Shown here: piece after piece, positions 25,947 to 34,410 of the stretch
Layout: the number at the start of each line of letters is the position of its first letter
Numbering within the stretch: the first letter of the stretch is position 1
Assembly: GCF_003633685.1 (NCBI RefSeq)
Contig: NZ_RBKT01000001.1
Coordinates: 1,922,001-1,986,000 of the forward strand
Source of the DNA: Micromonospora pisi
GTDB lineage: Bacteria; Actinomycetota; Actinomycetes; Mycobacteriales; Micromonosporaceae
Length of the DNA stretch: 64,000 bases
Reading direction: 5' to 3'
The notes under the pieces: model-generated
Databases searched by the model: none
Seen by the model: only the letters and a program-made list of their open reading frames with translations
Told to the model about the DNA's origin: nothing
Position numbers and translations under genes: made by a program

Positions 25947-28900
25947 ATCTCCGCTCCGTGCGCGACGTGTGGCCGGATCGCCGCAGCCGAAGACCGCTTC
26001 TGCGGCGGCTGCGGCAACGAACTCGTACCCGCCTGTCCACACTGCGACCGGCCGCTCGCCGCCAACGCGGCGTTCTGCACCTCCTGCGGCAAACCCCGGC
26101 CGGGTGGGAGCGTGACCCGACCGGCTACGGCCGCCCAGGAGGACCGGCGCCGGGTCAGTGTCCTCTTCGTCGACCTGATCGACTTCACCCCGTACGTCGA
26201 GCGCGCCGACCCGGAGCTGGTCCGGGGCATGCAGACGAGCTTCTTCTCGGCGGCCCGCCGGGTGGTCGGCCAGTACGGCGGGGTGGTGGAGAAGTACATC
26301 GGGGACGCGGTGATGGCGTTGTTCGGGGCGCCGGTGGCGACCGAGACCGACCCGTTGCGTTGTGTCCGAGCTGGACTGGAGTTGCAGCGGGTGCTCGCCC
26401 GGTTCGCCCCGGCGGACGCCGGTGGACTCCGGTTCCGGGTCGGGGTGGCGACCGGTGAGGCACTGGTCGACGTGGCGGCGGCCCGCGACGGTGGTCAGGC
26501 GATCGTCGCCGGCGACGTGGTCAACACCGCGTCCCGGATGCAGTCGGTGGCACCACCGGGTGGGGTGCTGGTCTGTGGCAACACGTACGCGCTGACCAAG
26601 GACTCGATCCGGTACGAGGAGCAGCCGCCGGTGACGCTGCGCGGGCGCTCCTCCCCGACCGAGGTGTGGCTGGCCCTGGCCCCGGTACGACGGCAGCACC
26701 CGGACCGGGAACTCGACTCGACCCCGCTGATCGACCGCGAGCACGAACTCGGCCTGTTGGTCAACGCGCTGCACCGGTCGACTAGGGAGCGGGTCCCGCA
26801 GGTGGTCACGGTCTTCGGCCGGGCCGGGATCGGCAAGAGCCGGCTGGTCCGGGAGCTGTTCCGGCACGCGGACCGGTTGATCGACGAGCCGGTGACCTGG
26901 CGGACCGGGCGCTGCCCCCCGTTCGGCGAGAACGTCACGTTCGCCGCGCTGGCCGACATCGTCAAGTCCGAGGCCGGCATCCTCGACACCGACCCGGCGA
27001 CCGTCGCGGCCCAACGCCTGGAGGCGGCGGTCGGCGAACTGGTGCCGACCGAGGGCGGAAGGGCCAGGCTGGTGGACGCGCTGCGCCCGCTGGTCGGGTT
27101 GCCGGGGCCGGCGCTGCCGGTGGAGGAGACCGAGTCGGCCTGGCGTCGGGTGCTGGTGGCGCTCGCCGCCCGCCGTCCGACGGTGCTGGTCTTCGAGGAT
27201 CTGCACTGGGCCGACGAGGCGATGCTGCGATTCGTGGAGCTGCTCGGCGCCTCGGCCCGGGACGTACCGTTGCTGCTGCTCTGCACCGCCCGACCGGAGC
27301 TGGTCGACCGGGAGCCGAGTTGGGCGGCGAGCATCACCTCGTCGCTGACGATCAACCTGCCGCCGCTGCGCAACACCGGCATCGCCTCGCTCTACGCGCA
27401 CATGTTCGGCCAGGCCGCGTTCTCCGCGGACATGCTCAGCCCGCTGGTCGAGGTTGCCGACGGCAACCCGCTCTACGCCTACGAGTACGTCCGGATGCTG
27501 ATCGAGCAGGGCGCGCTGCGCCAGTCCGGGCGGGGGTGGTCGCTGGAGAAGCAGCACGACCTGCCGATGCCGGACAGCGTGCACGCGGTGATCGCGAACC
27601 GGGTCGACCTGCTCGACGTGAACGACCGGACCGTGCTGCTGGCGGCGTCGGTGGTCGGGATGCAGTTCTGGCCGGGCGCGGTCGCCTCGGCGCTGGGCCA
27701 GCCGGTCGAGTCGGTCGAGCGGGCGTTGCGCCGCCTGGAGCAGCGGGACTTCGTCCACGAGCAGGCCGGGTCCATCATGGCCGGCCAGCCGGAGTTCCGG
27801 TTCCGGCACGTACTGGTCCGGGACGTCTGTTACCAGCGGCTGCCGCGTACCGAGCGGGTGGCCCGGCACGAGCGGACCGCGGACTGGCTCGACGCGTTGT
27901 CCCGCAGCCGGGACACCGACCTGGCCGAGGTGCTCGCGCACCACCGCTGGGCCGCACACGAGATCGCCGGCACGCTCGGGGTGGACACCGAGCGGTACGC
28001 CCCGGCCGCCCGGGACGCGCTGCACCGGGCCGCCCGGCGGGCGTACGCCCTGCACGCCCTCGACGCGGCGGCGAACCACGCGGGCCGGGCGCTGCTGCTC
28101 GCCGGTCTCGACGACAAGCTCGACCGGTTGCAGTTGGAGTTGCTGAGCACCGAGATCTCGTTCTTCCGGGACGGTCGCGCGTTCCTCTCCGGCGGCGGCA
28201 CCGAGCAGTTGACCGCGCTCGCCGACCGGCTGTACGCGATCAACGACCAGGGTTCGGCCGCCCGCGCCTGGACCCTGCTCGGGCACGCGGCCTGGCTGCG
28301 GGCCGACCGGGCGGCGGCGCTGGACTGCCTGGACCGGGCGGTGGAGTTGTTCGACGCGTTGCCGGACAGCGAGCAGAAGGCGGAGGCGTACGCCGAACTC
28401 GGCCGGTTGCACATGCTCAACCTCGAACGCGACCCGGCGCTCGCCGCCGCCGGGGCGGCGGCCGATATCGCCGAACGGCTCGGGTTGGTCGAGGCGCAGG
28501 TCAACGCCCGGATCACGGTGGCGATGACGCGCTACCAGGCGGGTGACCGGACCGGTCTGGACGAGTTGCACGCCGCCGTGCAGTTCTGCCGTACGAACAA
28601 GCTGCAGGCGCTGCCCCGGGCGATGCAGAACCTGGCCTACGCGATGTTGGAGGAGGGCGACTGGGTTCAGTCCAACGCCCTGCTCACCGCGGCGACGGCG
28701 GAGGAGGCGGACGGGCAGCCGCTGACCACCGGTTACTCCGGCGAGGCGATGCGGGCGTATTTCAACGGCGAGTTCGGCAAGCTGCTCGCCGCCGCCGACG
28801 CCTTCGTCGACACCGAGGACGGCCGGTGGGACATGCAGGTCCGGGGGCTGCGTGCGTGCCTGCGGGTGTTGCGTGGCGAGCCGGTCCCGGGCGCCCCGGA

Positions 28901-29519
28901 CGGCGCCCAGGGCATCGCCAACCGGCCGGCTCCGCTGGGCGACGACATCGCGGAGGCGCTCGAGACCGCCCGCCGCAGCGGCTTCCACCGGTTGCACTGG
29001 ACGGTGCTGGGGCCGGCCGCGCTCTGCCGCGCCCTGCAGGGTCGCAGCACGGACGCGGCGGCGCTGATCGACGAACTGGCGGACGCCTGGTCCACCGTGC
29101 CGGCACTGACCAGCGGCGAGTGGATCACCGCGGCCGCGTACGCCGCCGCGTTGACCGGCCGGGACCAGGCGGTCCGGGTCCGGGGCATGCTCGACCGGGT
29201 CACCCACCGGACGCCGTGGGCGGAGGCGGCGCTGCGGGTGGTCACCGCCGCGGTCGCCGCCGCCGACAGCGACCATGAGCGCGCCGCCCAGCTGTACGCC
29301 GCCGCGGCGGAGATCTACGCGCAGATCCCGGACGTGACCGACCGGATGCTGGCCCTGGCGTTGGCCGGCGGGGAGCTGAGCCGTTCCGGGGAACGGGCCA
29401 GCGCCCAGGTCACGCTCGCCGAGGTACGCGCCTTCGCGCTGCGTAACCAGGCCCCCGGCCTGCTCCGGTTGGGTGGCAATCCGGGCGGCGCGGGCTGGTC
29501 GCCGGTGCTGGCGTCCTAG
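25947..29519 (+). CDS. Zinc-ribbon / adenylate cyclase / AAA / TPR signalling protein, apparent AUC start
   Basis: A predicted 1190-residue regulator. Residues 1-55 hold two zinc ribbons (Cys at 5, 8, 19, 22 and 30, 33, 44, 47). Next is a class III cyclase with both metal Asp (FVDLIDFT, GDAVMALFG), adenine-selecting Lys (EKYIGD) and Asn/Arg (VVNTASR). An AAA ATPase follows (Walker A GRAGIGKS, Walker B VLVFEDLHWAD), then TPR-like helices to the end. The architecture recalls large ATPase-coupled cyclases. The zinc ribbons are in frame but no ATG, GTG or TTG precedes them after a TAG at 25935; ATC at 25947 is 5 bases after AGGAGG. A conventional GTG exists only at 26112. Confidence 0.82.
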   Translation: MSAPCATCGRIAAAEDRFCGGCGNELVPACPHCDRPLAANAAFCTSCGKPRPGGSVTRPATAAQEDRRRVSVLFVDLIDFTPYVERADPELVRGMQTSFFSAARRVVGQYGGVVEKYIGDAVMALFGAPVATETDPLRCVRAGLELQRVLARFAPADAGGLRFRVGVATGEALVDVAAARDGGQAIVAGDVVNTASRMQSVAPPGGVLVCGNTYALTKDSIRYEEQPPVTLRGRSSPTEVWLALAPVRRQHPDRELDSTPLIDREHELGLLVNALHRSTRERVPQVVTVFGRAGIGKSRLVRELFRHADRLIDEPVTWRTGRCPPFGENVTFAALADIVKSEAGILDTDPATVAAQRLEAAVGELVPTEGGRARLVDALRPLVGLPGPALPVEETESAWRRVLVALAARRPTVLVFEDLHWADEAMLRFVELLGASARDVPLLLLCTARPELVDREPSWAASITSSLTINLPPLRNTGIASLYAHMFGQAAFSADMLSPLVEVADGNPLYAYEYVRMLIEQGALRQSGRGWSLEKQHDLPMPDSVHAVIANRVDLLDVNDRTVLLAASVVGMQFWPGAVASALGQPVESVERALRRLEQRDFVHEQAGSIMAGQPEFRFRHVLVRDVCYQRLPRTERVARHERTADWLDALSRSRDTDLAEVLAHHRWAAHEIAGTLGVDTERYAPAARDALHRAARRAYALHALDAAANHAGRALLLAGLDDKLDRLQLELLSTEISFFRDGRAFLSGGGTEQLTALADRLYAINDQGSAARAWTLLGHAAWLRADRAAALDCLDRAVELFDALPDSEQKAEAYAELGRLHMLNLERDPALAAAGAAADIAERLGLVEAQVNARITVAMTRYQAGDRTGLDELHAAVQFCRTNKLQALPRAMQNLAYAMLEEGDWVQSNALLTAATAEEADGQPLTTGYSGEAMRAYFNGEFGKLLAAADAFVDTEDGRWDMQVRGLRACLRVLRGEPVPGAPDGAQGIANRPAPLGDDIAEALETARRSGFHRLHWTVLGPAALCRALQGRSTDAAALIDELADAWSTVPALTSGEWITAAAYAAALTGRDQAVRVRGMLDRVTHRTPWAEAALRVVTAAVAAADSDHERAAQLYAAAAEIYAQIPDVTDRMLALALAGGELSRSGERASAQVTLAEVRAFALRNQAPGLLRLGGNPGGAGWSPVLAS

Positions 29520-29558
29520 TGGTCCGTCGCGCTGCCGGGGACCCGTGACCGGTGGCGC

Positions 29559-30284
29559 TCAGGCGGCGATCCGGTCCGGGGGTTCCACCGTCGGGCCGGG
29601 CTTGCCGGCGAGCTGCCCGGTCTTCACCTGTTGCGCGTAGACGTCGACGTACTCCCGGCCGGAGAGCTCCATCAGCTCGTACATGATCTCGTCGGTGACG
29701 GCGCGTTCGACGAACCGGTCTCCGGCGAGCCCGGCGTAGCGGGAGAAGTCCAGCGGGGCGCCGAACCTGATCCGTACCCGTCTGATTTTCGGGAGGAGTG
29801 TGCCCGGCGGCTGGATCTCGTCCGCGTTGAGCATCACCACCGGGATGACCGGGGCACCGCTGACCAGGGCCAGCCGGGCCACGCCGGTCTTGCCCCGGTA
29901 GAGCCGACCGTCCGGTGAGCGGGTGCCCTCGGGGTAGATCCCGGCGAGCTTTCCCTCGGCGAGGACCTGGAGTTGGGTGTCGAGGGCGGCCTGGGCGGCG
30001 CGGCCGCCACCACGGTCGACCGGGATCGTGCCGGTGCCGGTGAAGAAGGAGCGGATCAGCCAGCCCTTCAGGCCCCGTCCGGTGAAGTATTCCGCCTTTG
30101 CTACGAAGGTCACTTTTCGCTTGACCATCAGCGGCATGAAGATCGAATCCGAGAACGACAGGTGGTTGCTCGCGATGATCGCGGCACCCGTGCCGGGGAC
30201 GTTCGCCCTCCCCTCGACCTGCGGCCGGAAGATCAGCCTCAGCCAGGGCCCGAGGATGACGTACTTCATCAGCCAGTACAGCAC
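29559..30284 (-). CDS. 1-acyl-sn-glycerol-3-phosphate acyltransferase (PlsC family)
   Basis: A 241-residue membrane-associated acyltransferase of phospholipid synthesis. The HX4D motif is NHLSFSD, the glycerophosphate-binding motif YPEGTRSPDG, and a further block VIPVVMLN. An N-terminal hydrophobic stretch (WLMKYVILGPWLRLIF) would bind the membrane. GTG at 30284 is preferred because GGAAAGGA lies correctly before it and the protein then starts like family members (LYWLMKY); an ATG two codons upstream abuts that site. Confidence 0.88.
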   Translation of the reverse strand: MLYWLMKYVILGPWLRLIFRPQVEGRANVPGTGAAIIASNHLSFSDSIFMPLMVKRKVTFVAKAEYFTGRGLKGWLIRSFFTGTGTIPVDRGGGRAAQAALDTQLQVLAEGKLAGIYPEGTRSPDGRLYRGKTGVARLALVSGAPVIPVVMLNADEIQPPGTLLPKIRRVRIRFGAPLDFSRYAGLAGDRFVERAVTDEIMYELMELSGREYVDVYAQQVKTGQLAGKPGPTVEPPDRIAA

Positions 30285-30494
30285 GGGCATCCTTTCCGGG
30301 CGCGTCGCGCGGGTGCGCATCTCGGCTCCGCGGGCGGATCTGTCGGGAATGAGCCTACGAACCAAGTACGGCACGCCACAACGCACTCCCGGAACCCGTG
30401 CCCGCCGTGTCACGATTCAAGGCACGGCACGCGCGATCAGCGCTGCGGGGGTCTGGGTCGGGCGCGCACACGCGCCGGTGAGGGAGGGTATCCA

Positions 30495-31337
30495 GTGTCA
30501 CCGGGTGGTGCCCGCCGAGGGCGGCGGGACAACGGGCTCGACGCGACCGAATACGCCGTCGCTGGCGACGTGGACCCACGGGTGGGAGAACACCTGTTGG
30601 ACGTCCTCGCCGCCGGCGGCATCGCCGCCTACCTCCAGCCCTCCGCCGACCTCAACCCGGTGACCCGCACCACGACGGTGCCGGCCCGACCGACCGACCG
30701 GCTCTACGTCGACCGGACCCACCTCGCCACCGCCCGCGACTACCTGACCCAGCTCGCCGACGAGGGCGTGCCGAACCAGCCGGAGCGTCCCGATCCGGAC
30801 GTGGAGGCCGAATGGGCGCGGATCGTCGCGGGTTACCACACCGATGTCACCGGTGGCGCCCGGCCGTGGCCGGCGGCCGAGGACGTCGCCGCCGACACGG
30901 CGACCGATCCGGCCGGCGCGGCGACCGGCACCGCCACCCGTACCGGGCAGGAGAGCGCCGGGCCGGCGACCGAGGTACGCCCGTTGCAGTCCGCCACCGA
31001 GATCTCCGGCATCTCGCTGGGCGGGCGCTCCGACGAACCGTCCCTGCTCGACGGGCTGGACACGTTCGGTGCCGATCTGCCGGACGACGCCGAAGACCGT
31101 TACGTCCCGCCGCCTCCACCGCCCCTGCCCCACGTATCGAAGTACGCCGTGGCCGGCGTACTCGCGGTGGTCGTCGGTTTCCTGCTCTTCGTCTTCCCCG
31201 ACCTGCTTCCGATCGACCGTGGCCTGGTCACCCTGATCGGGTTCGCCGGCATCCTGACCGGATTCGTGACCCTGGTCTGGCGGCTCCGCTCCGGTGACGA
31301 GGAGGACGACGATCCGGACGACGGTGCCGTGGTCTGA
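30495..31337 (+). CDS. Membrane protein with acidic linker
   Basis: A 280-residue protein. The N-terminal half (VDPRVGEHLLDVLAAGGIAAYLQPS..., LYVDRTHLATARDYLTQL) is a soluble alpha/beta domain resembling the DUF2007-like signal-transducing fold, followed by a disordered Ala/Thr-rich linker and two C-terminal membrane helices (YAVAGVLAVVVGFLLFVF and GLVTLIGFAGILTGFVTLVW) with an acidic tail. Function unknown. The GTG at 30495 follows GAGGGAGGG at good spacing. Confidence 0.75.
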   Translation: MSPGGARRGRRDNGLDATEYAVAGDVDPRVGEHLLDVLAAGGIAAYLQPSADLNPVTRTTTVPARPTDRLYVDRTHLATARDYLTQLADEGVPNQPERPDPDVEAEWARIVAGYHTDVTGGARPWPAAEDVAADTATDPAGAATGTATRTGQESAGPATEVRPLQSATEISGISLGGRSDEPSLLDGLDTFGADLPDDAEDRYVPPPPPPLPHVSKYAVAGVLAVVVGFLLFVFPDLLPIDRGLVTLIGFAGILTGFVTLVWRLRSGDEEDDDPDDGAVV

Positions 31338-31509
31338 CGTGATAACGAACGGATAGTGAGATTGATCGCACACCGTTCCCTTGCGTAACACTCGTGTAAC
31401 TTGATGTCAGTAGGAATAAGGCTGTACGTCACCTCTCCCCCTCACCCCTATCGACTGCCCGATAGCGCATCATTCGCGGTGGTCGCCTCGCCCGGAACGA
31501 GGTGCCCGA

Positions 31510-32925
31510 ATGCGACAGAGTCCGCTTGTGGTGGTGGCCAACCGCCTACCGGTTGACGACGGCGTGGCGCTCGACGGCGCCTGCGAGTGGCGTCGCAGCC
31601 CAGGTGGCCTGGTCGGCGCCCTACACCCGATCCTGAAGAAGACCCCGGCGGTCTGGGTCGGTTGGGCCGGTGGAAGTGGCCCGGCTCCCGCCGTACCGGA
31701 CATCGACGGCGTACGGATGCACGCGGTGCCGCTGAGCGACGAGGACATGCGGGACCACTACGAGGGCTTCGCCAACGCCACCCTCTGGCCCCTCTACCAC
31801 GACGCGGTCGAGCAACCCGTCTACCACCGTCGCTGGTGGGAGGCGTACCAACGGGTCAACCAGCGGTTCGCCGAAGCCGCCGCGGAAGCCGCCGAACCGG
31901 GTGCCGTCGTCTGGGTGCAGGACTACCACCTGCAACTCGTACCCGGACTGCTCCGGGCGCTCCGCCCCGACCTGCGGATCGGCTTCTTCCTGCACGTACC
32001 CTTCCCGCCGCCCGAACTGTTCATGCAACTGCCCCGCCGGGCCGAACTGCTGCTCGGCATGCTCGGCGCCGACCTGGTCGGCTTCCAGCGGGCCCAGGCC
32101 GCGCACAACTTCGCCCAACTCGCGGCCAAGGTGCTCAAGTTGCCCGCCACCGACCGCCGGATCGCGGTGGACGACCGGATGGTCCGGATCGGCGCCTTCC
32201 CGGTCTCCATCGACATGGCCGAGATGGAGGCGCTCTCCCGCCGACCGGAGGTGGTCCAGCGGGCCCGCCGGCTCCGCGCCGACCTCGGCGACCCGCAACA
32301 CGTCATCCTGAGCATCGACCGGATGGACTACACCAAGGGCATCGAGCAGCGGCTCAAGGCGTACAGCGAACTGATCGCCAACGGTCACATCAAGGTCCGG
32401 GACACGGTCATGGTCCAGGTGGCGGTGCCGAGCCGGGAACGGGTCGAGCAGTACCAGGTCCTCCGCGAGCGGGTGGAGCGCGAGGTCGGGCGGATCAACG
32501 GCGAGTTCGGGCGGGTCGGCGAGCCGGCGATCCACTACCTGACGCAGCCGTTCGACCGTACCGAACTGGCGGCGCTCTACCGGATCGCGGACATCATGGC
32601 GGTGACGCCGTTGCGGGACGGGATGAACCTGGTCGCCAAGGAGTACGTCGCCGCCCGGGTCGACGACGCGGGCGCACTGCTGCTGAGCGAGTTCGCCGGG
32701 GCGGCGGCGGAGTTCACCCAGGCGTACCTGGTGAACCCGCACGACCTGGAAGGGTTGAAGCTGACCCTGATGCACGCGCTCCAGGCGACCCCGACGGACG
32801 TGACCGACCGGATGCGGTCGATGCGCGACCATCTTCGGACATACGACATCCGGGCCTGGGCTCGGGCCTATCTGACGGCGTTGGATCAGACGGGGGCTCT
32901 TGCCGATCGGCTGGCTCCGGCGTGA
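31510..32925 (+). CDS. otsA: Trehalose-6-phosphate synthase (GT20)
   Basis: A 471-residue GT20 enzyme joining a nucleotide-activated glucose and glucose 6-phosphate, the first step of OtsAB trehalose synthesis. Present are VVVANRLPV, VGWAGG, the VWVQDYHLQLVPG motif, GFFLHVPFP, SIDRMDYTKGI and the C-terminal TPLRDGMNLVAKEYVAAR with LLLSEFAGAA. No otsB lies in the window. The ATG follows an AT-rich upstream region. The IS110 element begins 42 bases after the stop. Confidence 0.95.
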   Translation: MRQSPLVVVANRLPVDDGVALDGACEWRRSPGGLVGALHPILKKTPAVWVGWAGGSGPAPAVPDIDGVRMHAVPLSDEDMRDHYEGFANATLWPLYHDAVEQPVYHRRWWEAYQRVNQRFAEAAAEAAEPGAVVWVQDYHLQLVPGLLRALRPDLRIGFFLHVPFPPPELFMQLPRRAELLLGMLGADLVGFQRAQAAHNFAQLAAKVLKLPATDRRIAVDDRMVRIGAFPVSIDMAEMEALSRRPEVVQRARRLRADLGDPQHVILSIDRMDYTKGIEQRLKAYSELIANGHIKVRDTVMVQVAVPSRERVEQYQVLRERVEREVGRINGEFGRVGEPAIHYLTQPFDRTELAALYRIADIMAVTPLRDGMNLVAKEYVAARVDDAGALLLSEFAGAAAEFTQAYLVNPHDLEGLKLTLMHALQATPTDVTDRMRSMRDHLRTYDIRAWARAYLTALDQTGALADRLAPA

Positions 32926-32981
32926 CTGGTGGGGATTCGGGGGCGGCGTGCCCCGCTCTGGGCGGATGCTCCTATGGAGTG

Positions 32982-34037
32982 TCAAGTGGTGAGTGCGGCG
33001 AGGTCTGCGAGTAGGGCGGTGTGGACTTCTCGGATGATGTAGCGCTTGAGGCAGCGGATGATCTCTTTTTTGCTGAGGCCTTGGGTGGTGCGTCGTTCGG
33101 TGTAGGCGCGGGTGCGGGGATCGTGGCGTAGGCGGCAGAGCGCGATGGTGTAGAGCGCTTTGTTTGCGGCGCGGTCCCCGCCTCGGTTGAGTCGGTGCCG
33201 GTTGGTGCGTCCGGAGCTGGCGGGGATGGGTGCGGCGCCGCAGAGGTGGGCTAGGGCGGCTTCGCTGTGGAGCCGGTCGGGGTTGTCTCCGGCGGTGGCT
33301 AGGAGTTGCCCGGCGACGTCGGGGCCGACGCCGAGGAGCGCGTTCAGGCGTGGGGCGGTGGTGGCCACGATGGGGTGGAGTCGGTGTTCGAGTTGGGTGA
33401 TCTCGGTGGTCAGGGTCTGGACCCGGGTGGCGATCGAGTGGAGTGCCGCTCGGGTGGCCTGGATCGGATCACTTGTCGGGGTGTCGTCGGTGGTCAGGGT
33501 GGTGCAGGCGGTGATCAGGGCCTGGCCGTGCAGGCCGGTGAGGTTGGCGCGGAGTTCTTCGGGGGCGGAGGCGATGAGGCCGTGGAGTTGGTTGAGTGCG
33601 GCGGTGCGGGCCTTGACTGCGCCGCTGCGGGCGACTCGTAGGGTGCGGATCGCTTCGACGGGGCCGGTGCGGGTCTTGGGGGTGCCGTTGGCTTGTCCGG
33701 ACAGGGCGGCTCGGGCGGCGGCGATCGCGTCGATCGGGTCGGACTTGCCCTTCGTGCGGCGGGTTTTGCGGTCGGGTCGGTCGACTTCGACCAGGGTGAT
33801 GTTCTGGCTGGTCAGGTAGCGGGCCAGGCCGGCGCCGTAGGCGCCGGTGCCCTCGATACCAACCTTGGTTACCCGGCCGTGTGATCGGAGCCAGGCCAGG
33901 AGGTCGTGGTAGCCGGCTGCGGTGGCGGGGAACTGCTGGTCGTTGAGTACCCGGCCGGTCTGGTCGACCACGGCGGCGTGGTGGGTTCTGCCGTGGGTGT
34001 CGATTCCACCGGTGATCTGACGCTTCTTGGCTGTCAT
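32982..34037 (-). CDS. IS110-family transposase
   Basis: A 351-residue DEDD transposase/recombinase. The N-terminal RuvC-like domain has Asp in GGIDTH, Glu in VGIEGTGAYG and the pair KSDPIDA(IA)AARAAL; the C-terminal Tnp2 domain contains LLGVGPDVAGQLLATAGD and the conserved Ser region (ASSGRTNRHRLNRGGDRAANKALY). Length and motifs are complete, so the element may be active. Start ATG at 34037 gives the normal N-terminus. Confidence 0.95.
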   Translation of the reverse strand: MTAKKRQITGGIDTHGRTHHAAVVDQTGRVLNDQQFPATAAGYHDLLAWLRSHGRVTKVGIEGTGAYGAGLARYLTSQNITLVEVDRPDRKTRRTKGKSDPIDAIAAARAALSGQANGTPKTRTGPVEAIRTLRVARSGAVKARTAALNQLHGLIASAPEELRANLTGLHGQALITACTTLTTDDTPTSDPIQATRAALHSIATRVQTLTTEITQLEHRLHPIVATTAPRLNALLGVGPDVAGQLLATAGDNPDRLHSEAALAHLCGAAPIPASSGRTNRHRLNRGGDRAANKALYTIALCRLRHDPRTRAYTERRTTQGLSKKEIIRCLKRYIIREVHTALLADLAALTT

Positions 34038-34130
34038 GCTGGGGTGTCGTCCCGTTCGCTCGCACCGGACAAGGGTCGGCACGCACCGCCGCGACGGTGG
34101 ACAAGACAGTGATGGGTGCCTCTCGCACAG
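34038..34130 (-). ncRNA. Candidate bridge-RNA region of the IS110 element
   Basis: The non-coding segment upstream of the transposase is where IS110-group elements encode their guide (bridge/seek) RNA. It contains a hairpin CACCG-tcgcgg-CGGTG (about 34084-34100). The assignment rests on position and family knowledge only; loop complementarity was not established. Confidence 0.4.
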
Positions 34131-34171
34131 GCTCCTATCAGGTCACATCCGCCCAGGTGGTGAGTGCGGTA

Positions 34172-34256
34172 GCGGGTCACCCGGACCGGTCGACGAATCC
34201 GCCCAAGGACAGTGATCGTCGGTCAGGCTTTGGGTCAGACCAACCGGGTGACCCGC
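34172..34256. repeat. 13-base perfect inverted repeat beside the IS110 element
   Basis: GCGGGTCACCCGG (34172-34184) and CCGGGTGACCCGC (34244-34256), 59 bases apart. The region also holds a 13-base copy (GTGGTGAGTGCGG, 34157-34169) of sequence found near the transposase 3' end (32986-32998), and a short direct repeat GTCAGGCTT. It may be a terminator region or remnant of an older insertion. Confidence 0.5.
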
Positions 34257-34410
34257 CCTTACATCCTCACTGTCAGGCTTGATCCCGTCGCGGGGCACGC
34301 CGCCCCCGAATCCCTGACCTGGTCGGGCTTGGGCGGTCAGCCAGCGAGGGACGTCGTGGCCACAGTGGCTCTTGGGGTGGGACGGGTGGGTTGCCGCCGC
34401 TGGTGGGGGG

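Larger units (their letters stand above)
32968..34138 (-). mobile_element. Complete IS110-family insertion sequence
   Basis: About 1.17 kb containing one transposase gene. The 8-base sequence GCTCCTAT occurs at 32968-32975 and 34131-34138 and probably marks both ends, including a CT core of the type used by IS110 elements. No terminal inverted repeats are visible, as expected. About 90 bases lie between the transposase start and the 34131 end. Exact ends are inferred. Confidence 0.75.

Noticed and set aside
25731-29276. A very long (over 1100-codon) open frame on the minus strand opposite the cyclase/ATPase gene
   Set aside because: It is a product of high-GC codon structure; its sequence is low-complexity Arg/Gly/Val-rich with no domains, while the plus strand encodes clear cyclase and AAA motifs.
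31338-31509. GTAACACTCGTGTAAC before otsA as a palindromic operator
   Set aside because: The arms are not true inverted complements beyond a few bases; only an AT-rich promoter region can be claimed.
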